A stretch of DNA of 7,911 bases, taken from contig JAFXOC010000047.1 of the NCBI GenBank assembly GCA_017529085.1, forward strand, positions 1-7,911, read 5' to 3'. Positions 1 to 6,902 of the stretch are shown piece by piece. The position numbers were made by a program, and so were the translations under genes. The stretch's first letter is position 1; the number at the start of each line of letters is the position of its first letter. Below the pieces are notes generated by a model. The model worked only from the letters and a program-made list of their open reading frames with translations, did no database searches and was not told the origin of the DNA. The DNA is from Selenomonadaceae bacterium (GTDB lineage Bacteria; Bacillota; Negativicutes; Selenomonadales; Selenomonadaceae).

Positions 1-81
1 AGCTCCTTTGGCAGGGTGCAGGGACAGCGTCCTTGCCGGAGTTTGAGGTGGAGCCTCAACAAATAAAAGGGAGGATTTTTG
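1..81. other. Upstream non-coding leader with two palindromic hairpins
   Basis: No gene start or end can be assigned here. Two hairpins are visible. An 8-bp stem pairs 18-25 with 29-36 (GCAGGGAC/GTCCTTGC, 3-base loop). A 6-bp stem pairs 43-48 with 54-59 (TTGAGG/CCTCAA, 5-base loop). Neither is followed by a T-run, so they do not look like intrinsic terminators. They resemble the GC-rich tandem palindromes often found as dispersed repeats between genes, but one copy in one window cannot prove that. One forward frame is open from base 3 to a stop at 84-86 and could be the tail of an upstream gene, but it is too short to judge. No clear sigma-70 promoter for the first gene was found. Confidence 0.35.
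69..75 (+). promoter_or_regulatory. Ribosome-binding site of the CoA-transferase gene
   Basis: GGGAGGA lies six bases before the ATG at 82. An in-frame TTG at 79 would leave only three bases of spacing, so the ribosome-binding site decides in favour of the ATG. Confidence 0.75.
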
Positions 82-1584
82 ATGATTGACATCACAGACC
101 GCGTGAAAAACAAGTCGTTGCAGAGCAAAATCGTTACGGCGGAGGAAGCCGCTGCTTTCTTTAAGCCGAATATGAATATCGGGTGTAGCGGATTTACCGC
201 TTCGGGTTATCCGAAGGCTGTGCCTATCGCTTTAGCGGAGCGCATGAAAAAAGAGCCGTTTACGGTGAATATATGGACTGGCGCGTCCACGGGTCCCGAG
301 TGCGACGATGTTTTGGCGCAGGTTAAGGGTATTAAAGGTCGTTTGCCTTATCAGACTGATGCTACTTTAAGGAAGCAAATTAACGATGGCACCGTTGATT
401 ATCAGGATTTGCATTTATCAGAATCCGCTCAGCTCACTCGTTGCGGCTATGTCGGTAAAGTCGATGTGGCTCTCGTTGAAGTTTGCGGCATTACGGAAGA
501 GGGCGACCTTATTCCTACCACTTCTCTTGGTAACACCGCTTCTTATGTGCAGTCTGCGGACGTTGTTATCGTTGAAGTGAATACCACTCAGCCTATGGAT
601 TTAGACGGTATGCACGATGTCTATGTGCCGCTCGATCCTCCCAACCGTCAGCCCATTCCCGTGGTAAAGGCCGATGATCGTGTCGGTACTACGCATATTC
701 CTTGCTCGCCGGATAAGATTAAATACATCGTGCCTTGCGATATAAAGGATCATACTCGCGATCTTGCTCCTATTGATGCAAATTCTCACAAGATGGCTGA
801 GTTTACTCTCCATTTCTTGAACGAGGAAGTTAAGGCGGGTCGTATGCCTAAGAATTTGCTCCCGTTGCAGTCCGGCGTAGGTAATGTGGCTAACGCCGTG
901 CTTGCCGGTTTTGTGGATTCCGATCTTACTGACTTAACGGTTTATACAGAAGTTATCCAAGACGCTATGCTTGACCTGATTGACGCAGGCAAATTGAAGA
1001 TTGCTTCGGGCACCGCTTTCTCGCCTTCGCCTGCCGGTATGGAACGTTTCTATAAAGACGTTGCGAAGTATAAGAAGTATTTGCTTCTCCGTCCGCAGGA
1101 AATTTCCAACAGCCCAGAAGTGGTCCATCGCTTAGGCGTTATCGCCATGAATACCGCTATCGAAGTCGATATTTACGGTCATGTAAATTCCACTCATATC
1201 ACCGGTACAAAGATGATGAACGGTATCGGCGGTAGCTGCGATTTCGCTCGCAACGCATATCTCACTATTTTCTACACTCCTTCCGTTGCAAAAGACGGCA
1301 AGATTTCTTCCGTTGTTCCCATGTGCTCCCATATTGACCATACGGAACACGATGTCGATGTTATCATCACCGAGCAAGGTATCGCGGATCTTCGCGGCAA
1401 GGCTCCGAGAGCTCGCGCTCTTGAGATTATCAATAACTGCGCGCATCCCGATTACAAGCCTCTTTTGCTTGATTATTACAATCGCGCTTTGGAGAAAACA
1501 GGTCATGCGCATACGCCGCACATTTTGGAAGAGGCTCTCTCCTTCCATGAGAGATTCCTTGCAACGGGAACTATGAAGAAGTGA
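82..1584 (+). CDS. Acetyl-CoA hydrolase/transferase family: succinate (propionyl-CoA:succinate) CoA-transferase
   Basis: The 500-residue product belongs to the class I CoA-transferases of the acetyl-CoA hydrolase/transferase family (Ach1, Cat1, ScpC/YgfH, AarC), whose members are usually about 500 residues. These cytoplasmic enzymes move CoA between carboxylic acids through a glutamyl-CoA thioester. The likely catalytic glutamate is E290 in VYTEVIQD, matching the family's conserved Glu. Other hallmarks are SGVGNVANAV (about 265-275), the glycine-rich NGIGGSCDFARNA (380-392) and EQGIADLRGKAPRARA near the C-terminus. Next to methylmalonyl-CoA mutase, the most economical role is propionyl-CoA + succinate giving propionate + succinyl-CoA, as with E. 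coli scpC. Acetate as an alternative acceptor or donor cannot be excluded. The gene ends in its own terminator and lies upstream of the cobalamin riboswitch, so it is probably expressed independently of B12. Family assignment is secure; exact substrate preference is inferred. Confidence 0.93.
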   Translation: MIDITDRVKNKSLQSKIVTAEEAAAFFKPNMNIGCSGFTASGYPKAVPIALAERMKKEPFTVNIWTGASTGPECDDVLAQVKGIKGRLPYQTDATLRKQINDGTVDYQDLHLSESAQLTRCGYVGKVDVALVEVCGITEEGDLIPTTSLGNTASYVQSADVVIVEVNTTQPMDLDGMHDVYVPLDPPNRQPIPVVKADDRVGTTHIPCSPDKIKYIVPCDIKDHTRDLAPIDANSHKMAEFTLHFLNEEVKAGRMPKNLLPLQSGVGNVANAVLAGFVDSDLTDLTVYTEVIQDAMLDLIDAGKLKIASGTAFSPSPAGMERFYKDVAKYKKYLLLRPQEISNSPEVVHRLGVIAMNTAIEVDIYGHVNSTHITGTKMMNGIGGSCDFARNAYLTIFYTPSVAKDGKISSVVPMCSHIDHTEHDVDVIITEQGIADLRGKAPRARALEIINNCAHPDYKPLLLDYYNRALEKTGHAHTPHILEEALSFHERFLATGTMKK

Positions 1585-1594
1585 TAATCTGATT

Positions 1595-1630
1595 TTCGGC
1601 AGGAATGATTTTTCGTTCCTGCCGGATTTT
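1595..1630 (+). terminator. Intrinsic terminator after the CoA-transferase gene
   Basis: A perfect 9-bp stem pairs CGGCAGGAA (1597-1605) with TTCCTGCCG (1616-1624). It can be extended by a T-G and a T-A pair, encloses a 10-base loop, and is followed by GATTTTA. It starts 13 bases after the stop codon and separates the CoA-transferase transcript from the riboswitch-controlled mutase operon. The T-run is short, so some read-through is possible. Confidence 0.75.
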
Positions 1631-1644
1631 ACGATAAACGAATA

Positions 1645-1803
1645 GAATTTGGGTCAGGTGTTTTACTTAATAAGGAATACCGGTGTGAGTCCGGAGCGGT
1701 CCCGCCACTGTAACGGGGAGTGTCTTTGCAAAAGTTATGTCACTGGAAATTTCCGGGAAGGCGCAAAGACGCGATGAACCGAAGCCAGGAGAATTGCCTG
1801 ATT
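1645..1803 (+). ncRNA. Cobalamin (AdoCbl) riboswitch aptamer
   Basis: The conserved core of the cobalamin riboswitch is readable in order. AAGGAAT is at 1672-1678, followed by CCGG-TGTGAGT-CCGG (P5 and loop, 1680-1694) and GCGGTCCCGCCACTGTAA (1696-1713). GTCACTGG and GGGAAGGCGC follow, then GATGAACCGAAGCC and the B12 box AAGCCAGGAGAATTGCCTG (1782-1800). Helices are intact: TCAGG (1654-1658) pairs with CCTGA (1797-1801), and GTCTTTGC (1722-1729) pairs perfectly with GCAAAGAC (1763-1770). A 6-bp hairpin just downstream (1804-1809/1823-1828) is positioned like the P13 arm. The peripheral arms suggest the larger AdoCbl-type class, which would fit the cofactor of the mutase encoded downstream. Ligand class is inferred. 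No convincing promoter was seen between the upstream terminator and the aptamer. Confidence 0.95.
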
Positions 1804-1983
1804 AACAATCGCCGCAAGGAACATTGTTTCTTTAAACCCACGAGCGATGGGGATGGGGATTAGAGATAGCGGCAGTATGCCGTTGTCTTTTCGTGTGCCT
1901 GCGAGCGATGATTAAAGGATTGGAACCTGCGTTAAATTATAGAGCAAGAATTTTTTAATGTTGTATAAGTATGTTTTGAAAAT
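1804..1983 (+). promoter_or_regulatory. Long structured linker of the mut leader RNA
   Basis: About 180 bases separate the aptamer from the antiterminator, and I see no gene in them. By eye they contain a P13-like hairpin (1804-1809/1823-1828, loop CGCCGCAAGGAAC), a hairpin enclosed by CACGA/TCGTG (1839-1843/1891-1895), a bulged hairpin at 1912-1935, and an AT-rich arm at 1941-1954 able to pair with 1978-1991. CGAGCGATG occurs twice (1841-1849 and 1902-1910), and CCTGCG occurs at 1899-1904 and again at 1926-1931. These elements probably couple ligand binding to the downstream terminator; how they do so is inference. Confidence 0.5.
1865..1891 (+). terminator. Possible early leader terminator hairpin
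   Basis: Bases 1865-1874 pair with 1878-1887 as a 10-bp stem containing two G-T pairs around a 3-base loop, with CGGCA/TGCCG at its tip. The stem is followed by only four T residues (1888-1891). CACGA (1839-1843) and TCGTG (1891-1895) can pair around the hairpin and would then consume the end of the T-run. It is therefore either a weak terminator or purely a structural arm of the leader. Confidence 0.3.
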
Positions 1984-2010
1984 ATTGCTTTTTGACGCAA
2001 AACGAGCAAT
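1984..2010 (+). promoter_or_regulatory. Antiterminator hairpin of the mut riboswitch
   Basis: ATTGCT (1984-1989) pairs with AGCAAT (2005-2010), and inside it TTTTG (1990-1994) pairs with CAAAA (1998-2002) around loop ACG, leaving a two-base bulge. Its 3' arm is the first six bases of the terminator's left arm, so the two hairpins cannot coexist. This is the expected layout of a transcription-attenuating expression platform. Seen by eye; no energies were computed. Confidence 0.6.
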
Positions 2011-2048
2011 CTGTCTGCACCGACTTGCAGGTGGATTGCTTTTGTTTT
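2005..2048 (+). terminator. Riboswitch-controlled intrinsic terminator before mutA
   Basis: AGCAATCTGTCTGCA (2005-2019) pairs along all 15 positions (three G-T wobbles) with TGCAGGTGGATTGCT (2026-2040), with loop CCGACT and tail TTTTGTTTT. It ends 14 bases before the mutA Shine-Dalgarno and is downstream of the cobalamin aptamer. It must therefore be bypassed for mutAB to be transcribed from the leader, so control is at transcription elongation, not at translation start. Confidence 0.88.
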
Positions 2049-2076
2049 ATTAAAATTTAAATAAGGAGGCTGTATT

Positions 2077-4269
2077 ATGAGCAATGGAACCGGCAATCAG
2101 GGTGAACTTGACCTTCAAGCCATCCTGAAAAAAGCCGAACAACAGACGGATTTTCCAGACGTACCGCTTGACGAATTCACTCCTCCCACTTACGAAGAGT
2201 GGAAAGAGGCTTGTATTGCTCTTTTGAAGGGCGCGCCTTTCGAAAAGAAAATGTATACCAAAACCTACGAGGGCATTACCTTCGATCCCATGTATTTTAG
2301 AAAAGATACGGAGGATATTTTGCCCAAGGATTCCTTCCCCGGTATGGGTGACTTTATGAGGGGTTCTCAGGAAAACGGTTATGTGGGAAAACCTTGGGGT
2401 ATTGCTCAGTCTTGTGACGAAACCTTGCCCAAAGATAACAACGAACTTCTCCGTCACGAGCAGGAGAAAGGTTCGACTATTTACAATATAAGATTAGACA
2501 GCGCGACTCTTGTAGGAAAAGATGTTCGCGAAGCGCAAACTCCTGGCGACGAGGGCGTGTCGGTTACGACTGTTGACGATGCTTGCGCTCTTTTGGACGG
2601 ATTGAAACTTGACGAATTTCCGCTTTACATCTATGCGGGCGCGACCGCTGTTCCCATGATTTCATTGGTTGCCGCTGCTCTTAAAAAAGCGGGGAAAGAT
2701 ATAAAGAATGTTAAGGGCTTTATCGGCGCAAATCCTATCGGAGAGCTTGTCGAGCACGGTAAAAACGCCGTGGCTTTGGATAAGCTTTACGATGAAATGG
2801 CTGCGGCCGCAAAATGGGCGAAGGACAACGCTCCCGGGCTTAAAACCGTATTTGTGAAAAGCGACGTCTTTAGCGGAGGCGGCGCAAACGATGTGCAAGA
2901 AGCGGCGTACACTCTTTCCATCGCCGTGTCTTACCTCCGTGCGATGTTAGACAGGGGACTTGACATAGAAACAGCCGCCAAAAATATTGTGTTCGGTTTC
3001 TCTATGGGCGCAAACTTCTTCTTGCAAATTGCAAAACTTCGCGCGCTCCGTCCCGTTTGGGCGCAGATAGTCGGCGCATTCGGCGGCGGCAAAGAGGCGC
3101 AGCGTATGCACATTCACGCAAAACCTGCGCTCTTCTTTAAAACCGTTTACGATCCTTATGTCAATATGCTCCGTAACACTACCGAAATTTTCTCCGGCGT
3201 TGTGGGTGGTATTGATTCCTTTGAGAGCAGTCCTTTTGACGAACCTATCAGAAAAGGCGACGAGTTCTCCCGTCGTATCGCTCGTAATGTGCAGATTATT
3301 TTGCAGGAAGAATTCGGATTGTTGCAACCTATAGATCCCGCAGGCGGTTCTTGGGCGGTTGAAACACTTACCAAACAGATGAAAGAGAAAGTTTGGGAGG
3401 AGTTCCAAAACATCGAAGCTAAAGGCGGTATTCTCGCTTCGCTTCAGGCGGGTTATCCTCAGGATTCTATCGCAACCGTTTTGGATTCTAGGTTAAAAGC
3501 CGCCGAACTTCGCAAGGATCGTATAGTCGGCAACAATATGTACCCGAACATGACGGAAAAACTCTTGGACGCAAGAGAAGAAGACGTTGAAGAAATTAAG
3601 AAGACAAGAAAGGCCGATGTTGAGGCATACCTTGCTAAAATTGATAAATCCGCAAAAGATGAAAAACTTGCGGCGATTAAGAACGCGGGAGATAATGCGG
3701 TAAGCGCGGCTATATCCGCCGCTGAATCGGGCGCTACCATAGCGGAAATTGCTTCGGCAATTAACAACGACGGCAAACCTTCCGAGGAAGTCAAATCAAT
3801 CGCGCCGCATCGTTGGAGCGAACGTTTTGAGGCTCTTCGCAAGACGACTGAGGATTATCGCGATAAGAACAACGATAATGTAAAGATTTTCCTCGCCAAC
3901 ATGGGACCCATTCCGCAGCATAAAGCCAGAGCGGACTTCACCACGGGATTTTTACAGGTCGGCGCATTCGAGGTTTTGGGCAACAACGGTTTCCAAACTG
4001 TTGATGAAGCCGCCGCAGCTGCCAAAGAATCCGGCGCGGACGCTGTTGTTATCTGCTCTACTGACGCGACTTATCCCGAAATTGTCCCGGCTCTTGCTCC
4101 GAAACTTCACGAAGCGCTCCCGAAAGCTACCGTATTCTTAGCCGGCGCGGCTCCGAAGGAATTTTTGGATACGTATAAAGACGCGGGCATTGACGATTAC
4201 ATTTCGGTTCGCGCTAATTGCTATCAAATCCTGCAGCTTTTGCAGAAGAAGAAAGGGATGATTGCATAA
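2077..4269 (+). CDS. mutA: Methylmalonyl-CoA mutase small (beta) subunit
   Basis: The 730-residue product is the non-catalytic subunit of heterodimeric methylmalonyl-CoA mutase. It is a paralogue of the large subunit that pairs with it but does not bind cobalamin. The N-terminal two thirds form the mutase barrel fold, recognisable from blocks such as FGFSMGANFFLQIAKLRALR and QEEFGLLQPIDPAGGSW. The C-terminal region (about 600-730) keeps the B12-domain fold. Where the large subunit has the cobalamin-ligating DGHDRG loop, this chain reads GPIPQHKARADF (H615-R618), lacking the required pattern as expected for MutA. AAGGAGG (2063-2069) lies seven bases before the ATG. The gene follows the cobalamin riboswitch and terminator, and its TAA overlaps the mutB ATG by one base, so translation is probably coupled in a 1:1 ratio. 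Sequence is intact with no frameshift visible. Family and subunit identity are firm. Confidence 0.95.
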   Translation: MSNGTGNQGELDLQAILKKAEQQTDFPDVPLDEFTPPTYEEWKEACIALLKGAPFEKKMYTKTYEGITFDPMYFRKDTEDILPKDSFPGMGDFMRGSQENGYVGKPWGIAQSCDETLPKDNNELLRHEQEKGSTIYNIRLDSATLVGKDVREAQTPGDEGVSVTTVDDACALLDGLKLDEFPLYIYAGATAVPMISLVAAALKKAGKDIKNVKGFIGANPIGELVEHGKNAVALDKLYDEMAAAAKWAKDNAPGLKTVFVKSDVFSGGGANDVQEAAYTLSIAVSYLRAMLDRGLDIETAAKNIVFGFSMGANFFLQIAKLRALRPVWAQIVGAFGGGKEAQRMHIHAKPALFFKTVYDPYVNMLRNTTEIFSGVVGGIDSFESSPFDEPIRKGDEFSRRIARNVQIILQEEFGLLQPIDPAGGSWAVETLTKQMKEKVWEEFQNIEAKGGILASLQAGYPQDSIATVLDSRLKAAELRKDRIVGNNMYPNMTEKLLDAREEDVEEIKKTRKADVEAYLAKIDKSAKDEKLAAIKNAGDNAVSAAISAAESGATIAEIASAINNDGKPSEEVKSIAPHRWSERFEALRKTTEDYRDKNNDNVKIFLANMGPIPQHKARADFTTGFLQVGAFEVLGNNGFQTVDEAAAAAKESGADAVVICSTDATYPEIVPALAPKLHEALPKATVFLAGAAPKEFLDTYKDAGIDDYISVRANCYQILQLLQKKKGMIA

Positions 4270-6461
4270 TGGCTTACACAAATCCTGATTTCACCAAAAT
4301 GAGCTTGCAGGACGCTCCGAAATCGGACGCAAGCGAGTGGAAGAAACTCTTTGAAGGCAAAGCCGGCGCAGAGTTTGACGCCCTCACCAAGCGCACCATG
4401 GAGCACGTTCCCGTAAAGCCTTTATATAATCACGACGAATACGACCACATGAACCATCTGGATTTTGCAAGCGGTATTCCGCCGTGCTTACGCGGACCGT
4501 ATTCCACGATGTATGTGTTCCGTCCTTGGACAGTTCGTCAGTATGCGGGATTTTCCACAGCCGAAGAATCCAACGCATTTTATCGCCGCAACCTTGCCGC
4601 AGGTCAGAAAGGTCTTTCCATAGCTTTTGACCTTCCCACACATCGCGGTTATGATGCGGACAATCCCAGAGTTTTCGGCGACGTGGGTAAAGCGGGCGTG
4701 TCCGTTTGTTCCATGCTTGACATGAACATTCTGTTTTCGGGTATTCCCCTCGACCAGATGTCCGTTTCCATGACAATGAACGGCGCAGTGCTTCCTATTC
4801 TCGCTTTCTTTATCCAATCCGGCGTTGAGCAGGGCGTTGATAAAAAGATTATGGCGGGCACCATCCAGAACGATATTTTAAAGGAATTCATGGTGCGCAA
4901 CACCTACATTTACCCGCCCGATATGTCCATGCGTATCATCGGCGATATCTTTGAATACACCACCAAATATATGCCGAAGTTCAACAGCATTTCGATTTCC
5001 GGCTATCATATGCAAGAAGCCGGTGCGCCCGCCGATATTGAGCTTGGTTATACGTTGGCTGACGGGCTTGAATACATTCGCACGGGTATCAAAGCGGGAC
5101 TTCCCGTTGATGCGTTCGCAAAACGTCTTTCCTTCTTCTGGGCAATCGGCAAAAACTATTTCATGGAAGTTGCGAAAATGCGCGCGGCTCGCGTGCTTTG
5201 GGCAAAAATCGTCAAATCCTTCGGCGCAAAAGATCCCAAATCCATGGCGCTTCGCACTCACAGCCAGACTTCCGGCTGGTCTCTTACGGCGCAGGATCCT
5301 TTCAACAACATTTCCCGCACAGCTATGGAAGCTATGGGCGCAGCTCTCGGTCATACCCAATCGCTGCACACCAACGCTCTCGACGAAGCTATCGCGCTTC
5401 CCACCGACTTCTCCGCTCGTATCGCTCGTAATACGCAACTTTATATTCAGGACGAAACAAGCGTTTGCAAGATTATCGACCCGTGGGGCGGTTCTTACTA
5501 CGTCGAAGCTCTTACAAACGAGATTATCCGTCGCGCTTGGGCGCATATTCAAGAAGTCGAAGCCTTGGGAGGCATGGCAAAAGCCATTTCCACGGGACTT
5601 CCCAAAATGCGTATCGAGGAAGCTGCGGCGCGTCGTCAGGCTCAAATTGACTCCGGCAACGAAACAATCGTCGGACTTAACAAGTATCGCTTAGATAAGG
5701 AAGATCCTCTCGAAATTCTCGCCATTGACAACACCGCAGTTCGCAATGCGCAGGTTGAACGCCTTGAAAAACTTCGCCGCGAACGCAACGAGGACGATGT
5801 TCGCGCCGCTCTCGAAGCCATCACCAAAGCTGCGGAGAGTCGCGACAACGGCAACCTTCTTGAATGCGCCGTCGAAGCCGCCAGAGTTCGCGCCTCACTC
5901 GGCGAAATTTCCGATGCTGTGGAAAAAGTTTCCGGACGTTATCAGGCTGTTATACACACCATTTCCGGCGTGTATTCTTCCGAGTTTACGGATAAAACTG
6001 AACTCGACAAAGCTAGAAGCATGGCGGACGAGTTTGAAAAACTCACCGGTCGTCGTCCTCGTATCTTTGTCGCAAAGATGGGTCAGGACGGTCACGATCG
6101 CGGACAGAAGGTTATCGCCTCCTCCTTTGCAGATATGGGTTGGGACGTTGATGTGGGTCCTCTCTTCCAGACTCCCGAGGAAACTGCGCAAGACGCTGTG
6201 GACAACGATGTTCACATGGTTGGTTTCAGCTCTCTTGCCGCAGGTCACAATACCTTATTGCCGCAGCTTGTTGACGAACTTAAAAAACTCGGTCGCGAAG
6301 ATATTATGGTTTGTATCGGCGGCGTTATCCCCGTACAGGACTACGACAACTTATACAATCACGGCGCAGTCGCCATATTCGCCCCCGGTACCAACATTCC
6401 CGAAGCGGGCATCAAACTCTTGACTCTCCTTATGGACAGAGCTAAAGAAGAAATGGAATAA
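4269..6461 (+). CDS. mutB: Methylmalonyl-CoA mutase large (alpha) subunit, AdoCbl-binding
   Basis: The catalytic subunit interconverts succinyl-CoA and (R)-methylmalonyl-CoA by radical rearrangement using adenosylcobalamin. The 730-residue chain has the substrate barrel first: TMYVFRPWTVRQYAGFS contains Y92, the counterpart of catalytic Tyr89 of the Propionibacterium enzyme. Further blocks are LPTHRGYD, DQMSVSMTMNGAV, SGYHMQEAGA with H247 (counterpart of His244) and RTHSQTSGWSLTAQDPFNN. The C-terminal B12 domain (about 595-730) carries DGHDRG with the cobalt-ligating H609, then GFSSLAAGH and CIGGVIP. The ATG at 4269 overlaps the mutA stop as TAATG, with AAAGGGA (4252-4258) upstream. An in-frame ATG at 4218 would add 17 residues but lies inside mutA and lacks family support. 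In propionate-forming anaerobes the reaction runs from succinyl-CoA; the direction here is inferred from the neighbouring CoA-transferase. Confidence 0.97.
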   Translation: MAYTNPDFTKMSLQDAPKSDASEWKKLFEGKAGAEFDALTKRTMEHVPVKPLYNHDEYDHMNHLDFASGIPPCLRGPYSTMYVFRPWTVRQYAGFSTAEESNAFYRRNLAAGQKGLSIAFDLPTHRGYDADNPRVFGDVGKAGVSVCSMLDMNILFSGIPLDQMSVSMTMNGAVLPILAFFIQSGVEQGVDKKIMAGTIQNDILKEFMVRNTYIYPPDMSMRIIGDIFEYTTKYMPKFNSISISGYHMQEAGAPADIELGYTLADGLEYIRTGIKAGLPVDAFAKRLSFFWAIGKNYFMEVAKMRAARVLWAKIVKSFGAKDPKSMALRTHSQTSGWSLTAQDPFNNISRTAMEAMGAALGHTQSLHTNALDEAIALPTDFSARIARNTQLYIQDETSVCKIIDPWGGSYYVEALTNEIIRRAWAHIQEVEALGGMAKAISTGLPKMRIEEAAARRQAQIDSGNETIVGLNKYRLDKEDPLEILAIDNTAVRNAQVERLEKLRRERNEDDVRAALEAITKAAESRDNGNLLECAVEAARVRASLGEISDAVEKVSGRYQAVIHTISGVYSSEFTDKTELDKARSMADEFEKLTGRRPRIFVAKMGQDGHDRGQKVIASSFADMGWDVDVGPLFQTPEETAQDAVDNDVHMVGFSSLAAGHNTLLPQLVDELKKLGREDIMVCIGGVIPVQDYDNLYNHGAVAIFAPGTNIPEAGIKLLTLLMDRAKEEME

Positions 6462-6465
6462 CATA

Positions 6466-6494
6466 TTGACAACAAGCCTTTCCTATTGCATAAT
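6466..6494 (+). promoter_or_regulatory. Sigma-70-type promoter for the toxin gene pair, inside the mutB terminator
   Basis: A perfect -35 TTGACA (6466-6471) is followed by a 17-base spacer and a -10 CATAAT (6489-6494; five of six consensus bases). Transcription would begin near 6500, about 35 bases before the toxin start codon. The spacer and -10 fall in the left arm and loop of the mutB terminator, so one short sequence may both end the mut transcript and start the next one. Confidence 0.65.
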
Positions 6495-6517
6495 TGCAAA
6501 TAGAAAAGGCTTGTTTT
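6471..6517 (+). terminator. Intrinsic terminator of the mutAB operon
   Basis: AACAAGCCTTT (6471-6481) pairs perfectly over 11 bp with AAAGGCTTGTT (6505-6515). After one mismatch, CTATT (6483-6487) pairs with AATAG (6499-6503). The run TTTT at 6514-6517 follows, overlapping the end of the stem. It starts ten bases after the mutB stop codon. Confidence 0.8.
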
Positions 6518-6536
6518 ATGTTGGGGGCATGTTTAT

Positions 6537-6902
6537 TTGTACAAAGTTAAATTTTATGAGGATAAAGATGGGAATAAACCCGTTAGAAAATATCTAAAAG
6601 AGTTGCAAAAAAAGAAAGACAAGAACAGTCGGATAAAATATAATAAAATCCTTCAATATTTGGATTATCTAAAAGACAAAGGGACTTTTGTCGGAAGTCC
6701 GATTGTAAAACACATTGAAGGGGATATTTGGGAACTTCGACCTGATAAAGAAAGAATTTTCTTTGTTGTTTATGTTGAAGGAGTATTTATTCTTCTCCAT
6801 GCTTTTACAAAGAAAACGCCGAAAACACCCGAAAAGGAATTGGAAAGAGCGAGGGCGGAATATAAGGATTTAATTGAAAGGGGATTAAAGAAAAATGATT
6901 GA
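6537..6902 (+). CDS. RelE/HigB-superfamily toxin, phage Gp49-like family
   Basis: The 121-residue basic protein matches the phage-derived Gp49-like/HigB toxin family, small ribonucleases of the RelE fold that in characterised members cleave mRNA at the ribosome. Hallmarks are the N-terminal KVKFYEDKDGNKPVRKYL, the core HIEGDIWELRPDKERIFFVVYVEGVFILLHAF (59-90) and the C-terminal KKTPKTPEKELERA (92-105), with length normal for the family. The start is TTG at 6537: an in-frame TAG at 6501-6503 closes the frame upstream, no ATG lies in frame between, and GGGGG (6523-6527) serves as ribosome-binding site. It overlaps the next gene by 8 bases (ATGATTGA), typical of a toxin-first operon. GC is about 32% over 6541-6900, whereas two 60-base mutB samples gave 47% and 58%, suggesting separate origin. 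Toxicity is inferred from family only. Confidence 0.85.
   Translation: MYKVKFYEDKDGNKPVRKYLKELQKKKDKNSRIKYNKILQYLDYLKDKGTFVGSPIVKHIEGDIWELRPDKERIFFVVYVEGVFILLHAFTKKTPKTPEKELERARAEYKDLIERGLKKND

Noticed and set aside
79..81. TTG as start codon of the CoA-transferase
   Set aside because: It lies only three bases from the Shine-Dalgarno; the adjacent ATG at 82 has normal spacing and is the better codon.
1607..1648. Promoter for the riboswitch (candidate -10 elements GATAAA at 1633 or TAGAAT at 1643)
   Set aside because: No acceptable -35 lies at the right distance, and the TAGAAT choice would start the RNA inside the aptamer's first helix. The true start remains unlocated.
4218..4268. In-frame ATG upstream of mutB giving a 747-residue product
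   Set aside because: It lies inside mutA, and the added 17 residues are just the end of mutA read in another frame. The ATG at 4269 has an upstream Shine-Dalgarno and begins a normal MutB N-terminus.
4878..5645. 255-codon open frame on the minus strand
   Set aside because: It is antisense to the well-conserved mutB coding sequence and has no recognisable motif; it is a by-product of mutB codon usage.
4951..5694. 247-codon forward frame inside mutB
   Set aside because: It is an alternative frame of mutB, very rich in Arg, Pro and Ser, and matches no family I recognise.
5725..6423. 232-codon forward frame over the mutB C-terminus
   Set aside because: It overlaps the B12-binding domain of mutB in another frame; the DGHDRG reading frame is clearly the real one.
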